Shown in pieces: positions 43,089 through 51,500 of a DNA stretch of 64,000 bases. Source of the DNA: Variovorax sp. PBL-H6 (GTDB taxonomy: Bacteria; Pseudomonadota; Gammaproteobacteria; Burkholderiales; Burkholderiaceae_C). How positions within the stretch are numbered: position 1 is the first letter of the stretch; each line of letters starts with the position of its first letter. The stretch is from contig NZ_LR594659.1 in NCBI RefSeq assembly GCF_901827155.1, positions 1,178,001 through 1,242,000 of the forward strand, read 5' to 3'. The notes under the pieces are model-generated. The model searched no databases, was not told the DNA's origin, and saw nothing but the letters and a program-made list of their open reading frames with translations. The translations under genes and the position numbers were made by a program.

Positions 43089-44303
43089 TCACAGAGCCAT
43101 CTCGATGACGGTGAAGTCGTCCTCGAGCACGCCAGGCCCGTGCACGTCCCGCGCGTAGTCGAGCAGCCTGTCGAGCTCGCACTGTCCGTCACGCACCGGC
43201 TGCGCGAGCACGTCGGTGAAGTCGGAGAACGCCAGCATGGACCCGTCGGGCCGGGTGATCTCGTAAGTCCCGTCGCTGAACACGAACAACCGCGCGGGCG
43301 ACCGCAGGACGCACTGTTCGTCGCCGTAGCGCGCAGTCGGCGAAAGGCCGATACACGGGCCGCTTGCCTTCAGGGATTGGCATTCGCCGGGTGACTCGCG
43401 CGCCCCGCTCACCAGGACCGCCGGGGGGTGGCCTGCAGACGCGTAGCGCAGCTGGCCGCTGCCGCGGTGATAGACGCCATACCAGACCGTGCAGAACAGC
43501 TCGTTGTGGCGCTCCATCTGGTAGGCGAGGTTGAGCGCGGCGAGCACCTCCGCGGGCCGGTGGAAATCGGTCCGCGGCAGGGCCTCCGAGCGCAGTGTGT
43601 CGGCGACCGCCACCGAGAGCAGGGCGGCGCCCACGCCATGGCCGCAGACATCGATGAGGTAGAGCGCGAAGTGATCGGCGTCGATCCAGTGATAGCCGAA
43701 GGAATCGCCGCCCAGTTCGGTCGAAGGCACGAAGCGCCAGTCGACCGTCATCGGTTCCGTCAACGGTGCCGGCAGGATGGAAAGAACGTAGCGCTCGGCA
43801 TCGCGCAATTCCTGCTGCAACCGGTCGTGGGTGCGCTGCAGCGCTTCGCGCGAAGCGGCGAGCTCGCGATGCGCGCGCGTGAGTTCCAGGTTGGCGGCCT
43901 CGAGCTGCTCGATCAGCCTGGCTTCGCGCTGGCTGAGCAGGGTCATGTCGTAGGCCTTCTGCTGCACCCGCTGCGCCTCCTCGTGTTCGCTCGTCACGTC
44001 GAGCAGCACGATCCAGACCGTGGCGTCGTCCGCGAAGAAGTGGACGTCGGCCACTCGCCCGCTGGGCATTTCCATGGAACGAAGCAGGAACGGGTTCTCC
44101 GCCAGCGGCAGCAGGCCCTCGAGAAAGGGGACCTGGTCGCAGGCGGAGTCGCCGGGCCGGATGCCCGCCAGGCCATAGTGCGCCAGCTCGCCGCCGGCAT
44201 GCACCAGCTTCTGCGCCTCGTCGACCGCCAGGTGCGCCAGCACGCGCTGCCCATGGACCAGCACCATGAGCGAGTCGGAAATGCGCTCCGGCAGGTCCAG
44301 CAT
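43089..44303 (-). CDS. SpoIIE/RsbU-like PP2C serine phosphatase
   Basis: 404 residues. The N-terminal 120 residues resemble a PAS sensor (FLRSMEMPSGRVADVHFFAD, VWIVLLDVTSEHEEAQRVQ). A coiled coil follows (about 120-190). The C-terminal PP2C/SpoIIE domain has its metal and active-site motifs: STELGGDSFGYHWID, LIDVCGHGVGAALLS, RYASAGHPPAVLV, LFVFSDGTYEI and LEDDFTVIEM. It would dephosphorylate the STAS protein encoded at the start of the operon. It lies one codon from the small GTPase gene. Together they form a partner-switching circuit. Confidence 0.9.
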   Translation of the reverse strand: MLDLPERISDSLMVLVHGQRVLAHLAVDEAQKLVHAGGELAHYGLAGIRPGDSACDQVPFLEGLLPLAENPFLLRSMEMPSGRVADVHFFADDATVWIVLLDVTSEHEEAQRVQQKAYDMTLLSQREARLIEQLEAANLELTRAHRELAASREALQRTHDRLQQELRDAERYVLSILPAPLTEPMTVDWRFVPSTELGGDSFGYHWIDADHFALYLIDVCGHGVGAALLSVAVADTLRSEALPRTDFHRPAEVLAALNLAYQMERHNELFCTVWYGVYHRGSGQLRYASAGHPPAVLVSGARESPGECQSLKASGPCIGLSPTARYGDEQCVLRSPARLFVFSDGTYEITRPDGSMLAFSDFTDVLAQPVRDGQCELDRLLDYARDVHGPGVLEDDFTVIEMAL

Positions 44304-44305
44304 GG

Positions 44306-44800
44306 CTACCGCGCCAGAAGCGCCGCGAGGTCCTGGAAGCTTGCCTCGACCCCATCGCCCGTCTTGGCGCTGGTGCGGCGGAAGGTCCATCCCGCGGCCT
44401 GCAAAGTCTCGATGCGTTCCGGCGGCAGCGCCCAGTCTTCCACGAGGTCCGCCTTGTTGAGCAGGGCGAGGAAGGGAATGCGGCCCACCTCCGCGTTGAC
44501 GCGCGACTGGATCGATGCCGCGGTCTCCAGCGTTTCGGGCCGCGTGCCGTCCACCACCAGCAGGTAGCCGGCGGCGCCGCGCAGGTAGCTCAGCCGCACC
44601 GCGGCCATGTCGTCCTCGCCGGCGATGTCCCAGAGGATCAGCGCGAGCGGCTCGGTGCCGAGGGTCATCACCTTCTTGTCGATCTTCACGCCGACGGTGG
44701 TGAGATAGGCGTCGGAGAAGATGGTGTCGACATAGCGGCGCACCAGGCTGGTCTTTCCGACACCGAATGCCCCGAGCAGGCAGATCTTTTTTTGCAGCAT
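44306..44800 (-). CDS. Rab/Ras-like small GTPase
   Basis: 164 residues, the size of a Ras superfamily G domain. G1 is GAFGVGKTS (10-18), the switch I Thr is near residue 35 (TTVGVKI), G3 is WDIAGED (57-63), G4 is NKAD (115-118) and G5 is TSAK. It has no C-terminal prenylation Cys, as expected in bacteria. It differs from MglA and belongs rather to the uncharacterised prokaryotic Ras-like (Rup/Rab-like) group. It sits between an OmpA-domain membrane protein and an RsbU-like phosphatase, suggesting nucleotide-switch control of the partner-switching circuit or of the membrane protein. Confidence 0.9.
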   Translation of the reverse strand: MLQKKICLLGAFGVGKTSLVRRYVDTIFSDAYLTTVGVKIDKKVMTLGTEPLALILWDIAGEDDMAAVRLSYLRGAAGYLLVVDGTRPETLETAASIQSRVNAEVGRIPFLALLNKADLVEDWALPPERIETLQAAGWTFRRTSAKTGDGVEASFQDLAALLAR

Positions 44801-44812
44801 GGGGAGAGGGTC

Positions 44813-46675
44813 CTAGTCGCTGGTGCCGACAACGAAGGACACGCGCCGGTTGATCGACAACTCGTCGGCGCTGGCGCCGGGCCGCAGCGGCTCCAGCGGG
44901 CCGGCGCCGCGCACGGAGAGCAGGTTGGGGTCGATGCCACGCGCCCGCAGCATGGAGCGCACGACCTCGGCGCGCCCCAGGCTGAGGGCGAGGTTGGCGG
45001 TGTCCTTGCCGGTGGCGTCGGCATGGCCGACGATCGTCACGCGCACCGAAAAGCCGAGTCCGCGGGCCACGCGCACCAGCTCGCGAAGTTCCGCGGCCAC
45101 GGTGTCGAGCTCGATGCCCTGCTCGGCAGTGGGCCGCGGTGCGTTGTTCTCGAAGGGGATGACGTGAGCCTGGAGGGCGTCCCGCAGGCGGATGTAGTTC
45201 GGGTCCTGCACGTCCTTGAGGGCGCTCAGGTCCACCGGCGGTGCGCCCGCGGGCAGGCTCTGCACGAACGCCCGCGCCTTGTCCATCCAGTGCTGCGGGG
45301 CGCTGCCGTCGGCGCGGATGCCGTCCGCGTCCTGCGACAGGCTGACGGTCGGTGGCGGATTCAGGGTCGCCTGCAGGCGTTTCAGCATGATGGCCGGATG
45401 CAGCGCCTGGTAGGGCTCCCAGCGGCCGACGATGAGTGCGGGGTCCAGCTTCGCCGGATCCAGCAGGGCTTCCGGCCGCGTGGCGAGCGGATCGCGCAGG
45501 CCGGACACCCACCATTTGCCGTCGTGGCGATCGGCGCCCATCACGACGATGCCGGGCTCGTCGCGCAGCGCCGCGACGTAGTCGTCGACGTGCTGGCCCT
45601 CGATCACCCGCTGCCCGATCCACCAGCCGAGTGCCAGCAGCAGCGCCAGGGGGATGGCCCAGAGCAGCGGCGACAGCCTTCTCTTCGACTCGGCCGACTG
45701 GGACCACAGGGTGGGCCGCAGGCGCTGCTGTGCGCCCTCTTCGAAGGGAGTGGTATCGCCCTCGAACTCATCGAGCGCGCTGCGCCATTCGTCGTGGATG
45801 GCAGCCAGCGTCTCCCCCAGGCATTCGCGCAGCGCCGGGGGCGGGTTGCCGTGGATCACCGCGGCGAGAAAGGCCGACGGTCCTTCCTCGCACCACAGCA
45901 GCAGGTCCCCCAGGCGCAGGCTGTCGATGCTGCGGCCCTTCGCGCCGCCTTCGGCGGATTCATCGAAGGAGTCGCGCACGAAGTCCTGGATGGCCGAAAG
46001 CATGGCCGATACGAGCTGCGGGTCGCGCGTGGTGGCGTCTTCCGCCGCCTCGTGCGCCAGCAGCAGGCCGGTCTTGCGGTGGACCAGGAACAGGTGCTCG
46101 ACGCGGAACACGGCGGTGTGCCTGAGCACCACGTCGGCAAAGGCGCTGCCGCTGCGCCACGCTTCGAGGCGCCACTTGAGGCCGCGCCACGAAAGGCTGT
46201 GCTTGAGCGCCTGGTTGAGCGACTGCAGCTTGCCTTCGAGCGTCTCGGCGATGGCCTTGCGGATCGCCGGCCCCATGACGGGGTACAGGATGTCGACCAT
46301 GGTGTCCGGATTTTTCCGGATCGACGCCTGAGTCGCCTTCTCGACGGTGGGGGCGATCACCTGGCCGAGCCGCTCGTCCTGCGCCGCCAGCTCGAAGGCG
46401 GCGGGCAGCACGGCGCCCACCGCATCGGCGAACTCTTGCGGATCGTCGAACTTGCGCTGCAGCCTCGCCAGCGCGACCTGCTCGCGTTGGAGCAGCACGT
46501 CGCGCAGCGCCTCCAGCCGCGGATCGACTGCGGGGCGGGGCGGCAGCGTCGCAACCACCGTCGGGTCGACGCAGCGCGCCAGCTCGAGCAACAGCCCGGC
46601 CAGGCGCTGATTCGGAGTTTCTTCGGAAGCACCGCCAGGCGCACTGGTCGCGGCCAGCGGCAGGCGCGCTGTCAC
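44813..46675 (-). CDS. Membrane-spanning protein with C-terminal OmpA peptidoglycan-binding domain
   Basis: 620 residues. Residues 1-335 are a soluble region without signal peptide (FRVEHLFLVHRKTGLLLAHE and SLRLGDLLLWCEEGPSAFLA resemble a Roadblock/longin-like signalling fold; tentative). A single membrane helix lies near 337-358 (LLWAIPLALLLALGWWIGQR). The C-terminus is OmpA-like (VRVTIVGHADATGKDTANLA, SLGRAEVVRSMLRARGID, ELSINRRVSFVV). It would anchor the cytoplasmic part to the cell wall. It is directly upstream of the GTPase gene (12-bp gap), so it is a probable GTPase effector or regulator. Confidence 0.87.
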   Translation of the reverse strand: MTARLPLAATSAPGGASEETPNQRLAGLLLELARCVDPTVVATLPPRPAVDPRLEALRDVLLQREQVALARLQRKFDDPQEFADAVGAVLPAAFELAAQDERLGQVIAPTVEKATQASIRKNPDTMVDILYPVMGPAIRKAIAETLEGKLQSLNQALKHSLSWRGLKWRLEAWRSGSAFADVVLRHTAVFRVEHLFLVHRKTGLLLAHEAAEDATTRDPQLVSAMLSAIQDFVRDSFDESAEGGAKGRSIDSLRLGDLLLWCEEGPSAFLAAVIHGNPPPALRECLGETLAAIHDEWRSALDEFEGDTTPFEEGAQQRLRPTLWSQSAESKRRLSPLLWAIPLALLLALGWWIGQRVIEGQHVDDYVAALRDEPGIVVMGADRHDGKWWVSGLRDPLATRPEALLDPAKLDPALIVGRWEPYQALHPAIMLKRLQATLNPPPTVSLSQDADGIRADGSAPQHWMDKARAFVQSLPAGAPPVDLSALKDVQDPNYIRLRDALQAHVIPFENNAPRPTAEQGIELDTVAAELRELVRVARGLGFSVRVTIVGHADATGKDTANLALSLGRAEVVRSMLRARGIDPNLLSVRGAGPLEPLRPGASADELSINRRVSFVVGTSD

Positions 46676-46729
46676 GTGGCCTCCACGCGGCTCACGGAAG
46701 CACCTTCGCCTTCGGAGCGACCGTGCGGC

Positions 46730-47353
46730 TCAAGCGCTTGCGCCGTTGCCGCTCTTCGGCGACGTGTCCTGGTTCAGGCATTTGGCGATCTCGACGAACA
46801 GCCCCGCGAGCAGGTTGCGGTCGGTCTTGACGTTGCTGAGCTCGGAGAACATGCGCTCGATGGTGGCGCGGGTGTCGTCCTGGCGCTTGCGCATGTCGTC
46901 GCGCAGGCCCTGGACCTCATGGCCGAGGCTCTCGGTGAACTCGCGGCCCTGTCGCGCGAGCTGGTCGGACAACTGGGCGAGGCGCTTCTCGAGGGCCTGC
47001 GTCTGCTCTCGCAGGTTGCGCTCCAGCTCCTTGTCGGCGTCGGCGCGCAGGTCCTTCTCTTCGCGGAACTGCCCGGCGACCGATTCGAGCTGCTTCTTGA
47101 TCGTGCCCTCGAGGTTGGTCAGGCTTCGGGACGACTCCGCCTCCAGGTCGCGCAGCCTGTGCTGGAAGCGGTCGTCGAGAACCGAGAAGCGCTTGTCGTA
47201 GTCCTGCATCTGGTTGCCGAACAGCAGCTCGCGCATCTTGTCGACCCCCGAGGAGGCCTCGCCCTGTCCGTTGGACTGGGTGGCAAGCGCCGCTTGCGCG
47301 GCCAGCGCCGTCTGCGCGTCGATGGTGGGGAGGGGTTTTGCTGTGGTTGCCAT
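46730..47353 (-). CDS. Coiled-coil protein of the GTPase/partner-switching operon
   Basis: 207 residues, no signal peptide or membrane helix. From residue 40 onward it is dominated by heptad-like charged helices (RFQHRLRDLEAESSRSLTNL, KDLRADADKELERNLREQTQ, FTESLGHEVQGLRDDMRKRQ), so a long coiled coil is expected. The ATG at 47353 has GAGGA upstream. An in-frame Met 28 codons earlier lacks a comparable site. The sequence alone gives no enzymatic role. Its place between the RsbW-like and OmpA-like genes suggests a scaffold. Confidence 0.8.
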   Translation of the reverse strand: MATTAKPLPTIDAQTALAAQAALATQSNGQGEASSGVDKMRELLFGNQMQDYDKRFSVLDDRFQHRLRDLEAESSRSLTNLEGTIKKQLESVAGQFREEKDLRADADKELERNLREQTQALEKRLAQLSDQLARQGREFTESLGHEVQGLRDDMRKRQDDTRATIERMFSELSNVKTDRNLLAGLFVEIAKCLNQDTSPKSGNGASA

Positions 47354-47437
47354 GGTGTGATTCCTCGTGGTGGTGCTTCGTGAAGGTTGACGCCGTTGGG
47401 GCGGCGCCCGTGGGGTGGTGGATGCCGGGCCGCTCAT

Positions 47438-47881
47438 TCAGGGCGGCGCCGTCGGCCGGAAGAGCAGCGTCAGGCGATTGCGGCCGTCTTCGCGGCAGTA
47501 GTGCATGCCGTCGGAGAAATGGCGAACGATGGGAATGCCCCAGCCGCCGACCTGCGCGTCATCGAGGCTGTTCGCATGCGTCGGGTTCGGTGCCTGCAGC
47601 GGATCGAAGGGGCGCCCCTCGTCCTCGACTTCCAGGGCCACGTCCTCGCCTTGCCACCCCAGCCGCAGGAAGATGCTGCAATGCGCAGCCTCCTCGCTGC
47701 TGCCGTGCGTCATGATGTTGGTCAGCGCTTCGGTCGAGCAGAGGTCGAGTTGCTGCGCAACCCGGTTCGGAAGCCGCTGGCGCTGCGCCCAGTCGTGCAC
47801 CCATGCGCTCACACGCGAGAGCTCGCACAGCTCGGAGCCGACGATCAGGGAGGCCTGGGGCTCCCTGTCGCTGGAGGACAT
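47438..47881 (-). CDS. RsbW-like anti-sigma/serine kinase ATPase
   Basis: 147 residues, a single HATPase_c (GHKL) domain. N-box STEALTNIMTHG, G1 motif EVEDEGRPFDP and G2 motif VGGWGIPIVRHFSD are visible. Such proteins bind a sigma factor or other output protein and phosphorylate a STAS antagonist. It starts 8 bp after the STAS gene. No sigma factor gene is adjacent, so the output partner may be one of the other operon products. Confidence 0.9.
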   Translation of the reverse strand: MSSSDREPQASLIVGSELCELSRVSAWVHDWAQRQRLPNRVAQQLDLCSTEALTNIMTHGSSEEAAHCSIFLRLGWQGEDVALEVEDEGRPFDPLQAPNPTHANSLDDAQVGGWGIPIVRHFSDGMHYCREDGRNRLTLLFRPTAPP

Positions 47882-47888
47882 CAGGGCC

Positions 47889-48239
47889 TCACTCGGCTCC
47901 CGCCTTCAGCGCACTGAAGGCGGTGTCGACATCGGGGTACAGCGGAATGATCGTGTCGACCCCCGCAACCTTGAGCACATCCGCTACCAGCGGCGGAGGG
48001 CCCGCCAGGGCCATCTCGCCGCCGCGCTGCTTCTGGGCTCTCGCATTGGTGATCAGGGCCCGGATGCCGATGGACGCCAGAAACGACACCTCGGACATGT
48101 CGACCACAGCGAGAAGTTTCCGGGTCGCGACGAGCGCGGAGAAGCGCCTGTCGATCTCTTGGGTGCCGGCGCTGTCCAGGCGGCCGATGAGGCTGATCTT
48201 CTCGATGCCCGCAGCCAGTTGCTCCGTCCTTAGCTCCAT
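47889..48239 (-). CDS. STAS domain anti-sigma factor antagonist (RsbV-like)
   Basis: 116 residues from the ATG at 48239. The STAS fold shows ISLIGRLDSAGTQEIDRRF, AVVDMSEVSFLASIGIRALI and a C-terminal helix. Ser56 in FLASIG aligns with the phospho-acceptor Ser of SpoIIAA/RsbV. Its phosphorylation state would be set by the RsbW-like kinase and the RsbU-like phosphatase of the same operon. First gene of the six-gene set; the 200 bp upstream hold no other gene. Confidence 0.9.
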   Translation of the reverse strand: MELRTEQLAAGIEKISLIGRLDSAGTQEIDRRFSALVATRKLLAVVDMSEVSFLASIGIRALITNARAQKQRGGEMALAGPPPLVADVLKVAGVDTIIPLYPDVDTAFSALKAGAE

Positions 48240-48443
48240 GCCACCTCCGGTAATGGATGTATCGATGAGCGCTGAACCGGCAGTCGTCCTCCCCCACAAG
48301 GATCGCTCCACCCTCGCGGTTCTCTGGACCGGAGCCCGGGGTGGCTAGCGTCCCGCGATCAACAAGCAGGAACTTTTGTAGGATACGCGCAAAGGTTGGC
48401 AGCGTCGACAGCCATTGGTCGTAAGCAGAAGCCCTAGCAATAC

Positions 48444-48492
48444 AAAAAACCCCCAAGCTCCGGCCAGTAGCCTTCTGGGCAGAGCGAGGGGG
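48444..48492 (-). terminator. Intrinsic terminator of RTX gene
   Basis: Read on the minus strand: CCCCC stem paired with GGGGG, enclosing an inner GCTCTG/CGGAGC pairing, then six T. It begins 27 bp after the RTX stop codon and separates that gene from the partner-switching operon. Confidence 0.85.
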
Positions 48493-48518
48493 ACGGGCGA
48501 TTCCCTCGGGCGGGGCGC

Positions 48519-51500
48519 CTACTTCCAGTTCGCGGCAATCACCGGGTTCAACGCCGTCTGGTAGTCAGGCGGCAGTGAGGTCTGGCCAGGTGCAGGGGGC
48601 GCAAAGGCGGCCATGGCGGCGACCAGCACATCGACCTGGCTGTCCAGCAGCACCTTGCTGTCGGAGGTCTTGAACTGCTCGACGTGGTACGCGCCGGCGG
48701 AGTACCAGTTGCTCAAGGTGAGCTTGTCGTCGGTGCCCAGAATGCTGACCTCTAGGCTGTTGCCGATGTGGCGGAACCAGAGCTGGTCCATTGACACATT
48801 CGAGCCGAATGCCACCACATCGGTATTGCCGCTGGTCGTGTCGTAGTCGTTCACCGTATCCCGGCCCGAGTCTCGGCCGAATACATAGGTGTCGTTGCCG
48901 GCGCCGCCATTGAGGTAGTCGTTGCCCGCTCCACCGTCGAGGATGTCATTGCCGGCGTCGCCATACAGGCTGTCGTTGCCTTCGCCGCCGAGCAGGGTGT
49001 CGTTGCCGTTCCCGCCGTAGAGCGTGTCGTCGCCCGTGCCGCCACCGAGGGCGTCGTCGCCTTCGTCGCCGACCAGGGTGTCGTTGCCGGCTCCGCCGTC
49101 AAGGGTGTCGTTGCCTGCCCAGCCGCGGATGTTGTCGTTGCCCGCACCCCCGGACAGCGTGTCGGCGATGGCATAGCCCTGCAGGGAGTCGTTGCCATCG
49201 GTGCCCTGCTGCACCATCTGCTTGAGCTGGGTCATGTCCCATCGAGTGCCATCGGCAAAGCGGATCTCCTCGATCTTGTAGCTGTTGACGCCATCGGTGT
49301 AGAAGCAGGAGCTGACGGTGACGCGGTCGGTGCTGCCCCTGAGGCTGAGGACCAGGTCATCGCCCAAGCGGGTGGCCACGATGTCGCTTGCCGCGATCCC
49401 TTCGGCGAACTCGATCGCATCGGTCTTGCCGGTGCTGGTGTCGTAGTTGGAGATGACGTCCTGGCCCCAGCCACGGGCGAACCTGTAGAGATCCGAGCCG
49501 GCGCCGCCATTGAGGTAGTCGTTGCCGGCTCCACCGTCGAGGATGTCATTGCCGGCCTCGCCATAGAGGGTGTCGTTGCCTTCGCCGCCGAGCAGGGTGT
49601 CGTTGCCATTCCCGCCCCCCAGCCAATCGTCTCCCGTTCCGCCGGCGAGGGCGTCGTCGCCCTCGTCGCCGGACAGGGTGTCGTTGCCAGCCCCACCATC
49701 CAGGATGTCGTTGCCGCCCCAGCCGCGGATGTTGTCGTTGCCCGCACCGCCGGACAGCGTGTCGGCCGTGGCGTAGCCCTGCAGGGTGTCATTGCCCTCG
49801 GTGCCTTGCTGCACCATCTGCTTGAGCTGGGCCATGTCCCAGCGGGTGCCGTCGGCGAAGCGGATCTCCTCGATCTTGTAGCCGCTGACGCCATCGGTGT
49901 AGAAGCAGGCGCTGACAGTGATGCGGTCGGTGCTGCCCCTGAGGCTGAGGACCAGGTCATCGCCCGAGCGGGTCGCGACGATGTCGCTGGCCGCGATGCC
50001 TTCGGCGAACTCGATCGCATCGGTCTTGCCGGTGCTGGTGTCGTAGTTGTTGATGACGTCCTGGCCCCAGCCACGGGCGAACCTGTAGAGGTCCGAGCCG
50101 GCGCCGCCATTGAGGTAGTCGTTGCCGGCTCCACCGTCGAGGATGTCATTGCCGGCCTCGCCATAGAGAGTGTCGTTGCCGTCGCCGCCGATCAGGGTGT
50201 CGTTGCCGTTCCCACCTGACAGCGAGTCGTCGCCCGCACCTCCGGTGAGGCGATCGTCGCCGTCGTCCCCAATCAGCGTGTCGTTGCCGACTCCGCCGTC
50301 CAGGGTGTCGTTGCCGCCCCAGCCGCGGATGTTGTCGTTGCCCGCACCGCCGGACAGCGTGTCGGCCGTGGCGTAGCCCTGCAGGGTGTCATTGCCCTCG
50401 GTGCCTTGCTGCACCATCTGCTTGAGCTGGGCCATGTCCCAGCGGGTGCCGTCGGCAAAGCGGATCTCCTCGATCTTGTAGCCGCTGACGCCATCGGTGT
50501 AGAAGCAGGAACTGACAGCGACGCGGTCGGTGCTGCCCCTTAGGCTGAGGATCAGATCGTCGCCCGAGCGGGTCGCGACGATGTCGCTGGCCGCGATGCC
50601 TTCGGCGAACTCGATCGCATCGGTCTTGCCGGTGCTGATGTCGTAGTTGTTGATGACATCCTGGCCCCAGCCACGGGCGAACCTGTAGAGATCCGAGCCG
50701 GCGCCGCCGTTGAGGTAGTCGTTGCCTGCGCCACCCTCGAGCGTGTCATTGCCGGCCTCGCCATAGAGAGTGTCGTTGCCTTCGCCGCCGAGCAGGGTGT
50801 CGCTGCCGTTTCCACCCGACAGCCAGTCGTCGCCCGTGCCGCCGGCGAGGGCGTCGTCTCCGTCGTCGCCGGACAGGGTGTCGTTGCCAGCCCCACCATC
50901 CAGGGTGTCGTTGCCTCCCCAGCCACGGATGTTGTCGTTGCCCGCGCCCCCGGACAACGTGTCGGCGATGGCATAGCCCTGCAGGGAGTCGTTGCCCTCG
51001 GTGCCTTGCTGCACCATCTGCTTGAGCTGGGTCATGTCCCACCGAGTGCCGTCGGCAAAGCGGATCTCCTCGATCTTGTAGCCGCTGACGCCATCGGTGT
51101 AGAAGCAGGAACTGACAGCGACGCGGTCGGTGCTGCCCCTTAGGCTGAGGATCAGATCGTCGCCCGAGCGGGTCGCGACGATGTCGCTGGCCGCGATGCC
51201 TTCGGCGAACTCGATCGCATCGGTCTTGCCGGTGCTGGTGTCGTAGTTGGAGATGACATCCTGGCCCCAGCCACGGGCGAACCTGTAGAGGTCCGAGCCG
51301 GCGCCGCCATTGAGGTAGTCGTTGCCGGCTCCACCGTCGAGGATGTCATTGCCGGCCTCGCCATAGAGGGTGTCGTTGCCGTCGCCGCCGAGCAGGGTGT
51401 CGTTGCCGCTCCCACCCGACAGCGAGTCGTCGCCCGTGCCGCCGGCGAGGGCGTCGTCGCCCTCGTCGCCGACCAGCGTGTCGTTGCCGGCCCCGCCGTC

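Noticed and set aside
43089..45707. An 872-codon open frame covering phosphatase, GTPase and part of the OmpA gene
   Set aside because: Only its last 404 codons resemble a protein family (SpoIIE phosphatase). The first part is Arg/Ala/Gly-rich and lies over two well-supported genes in another frame.
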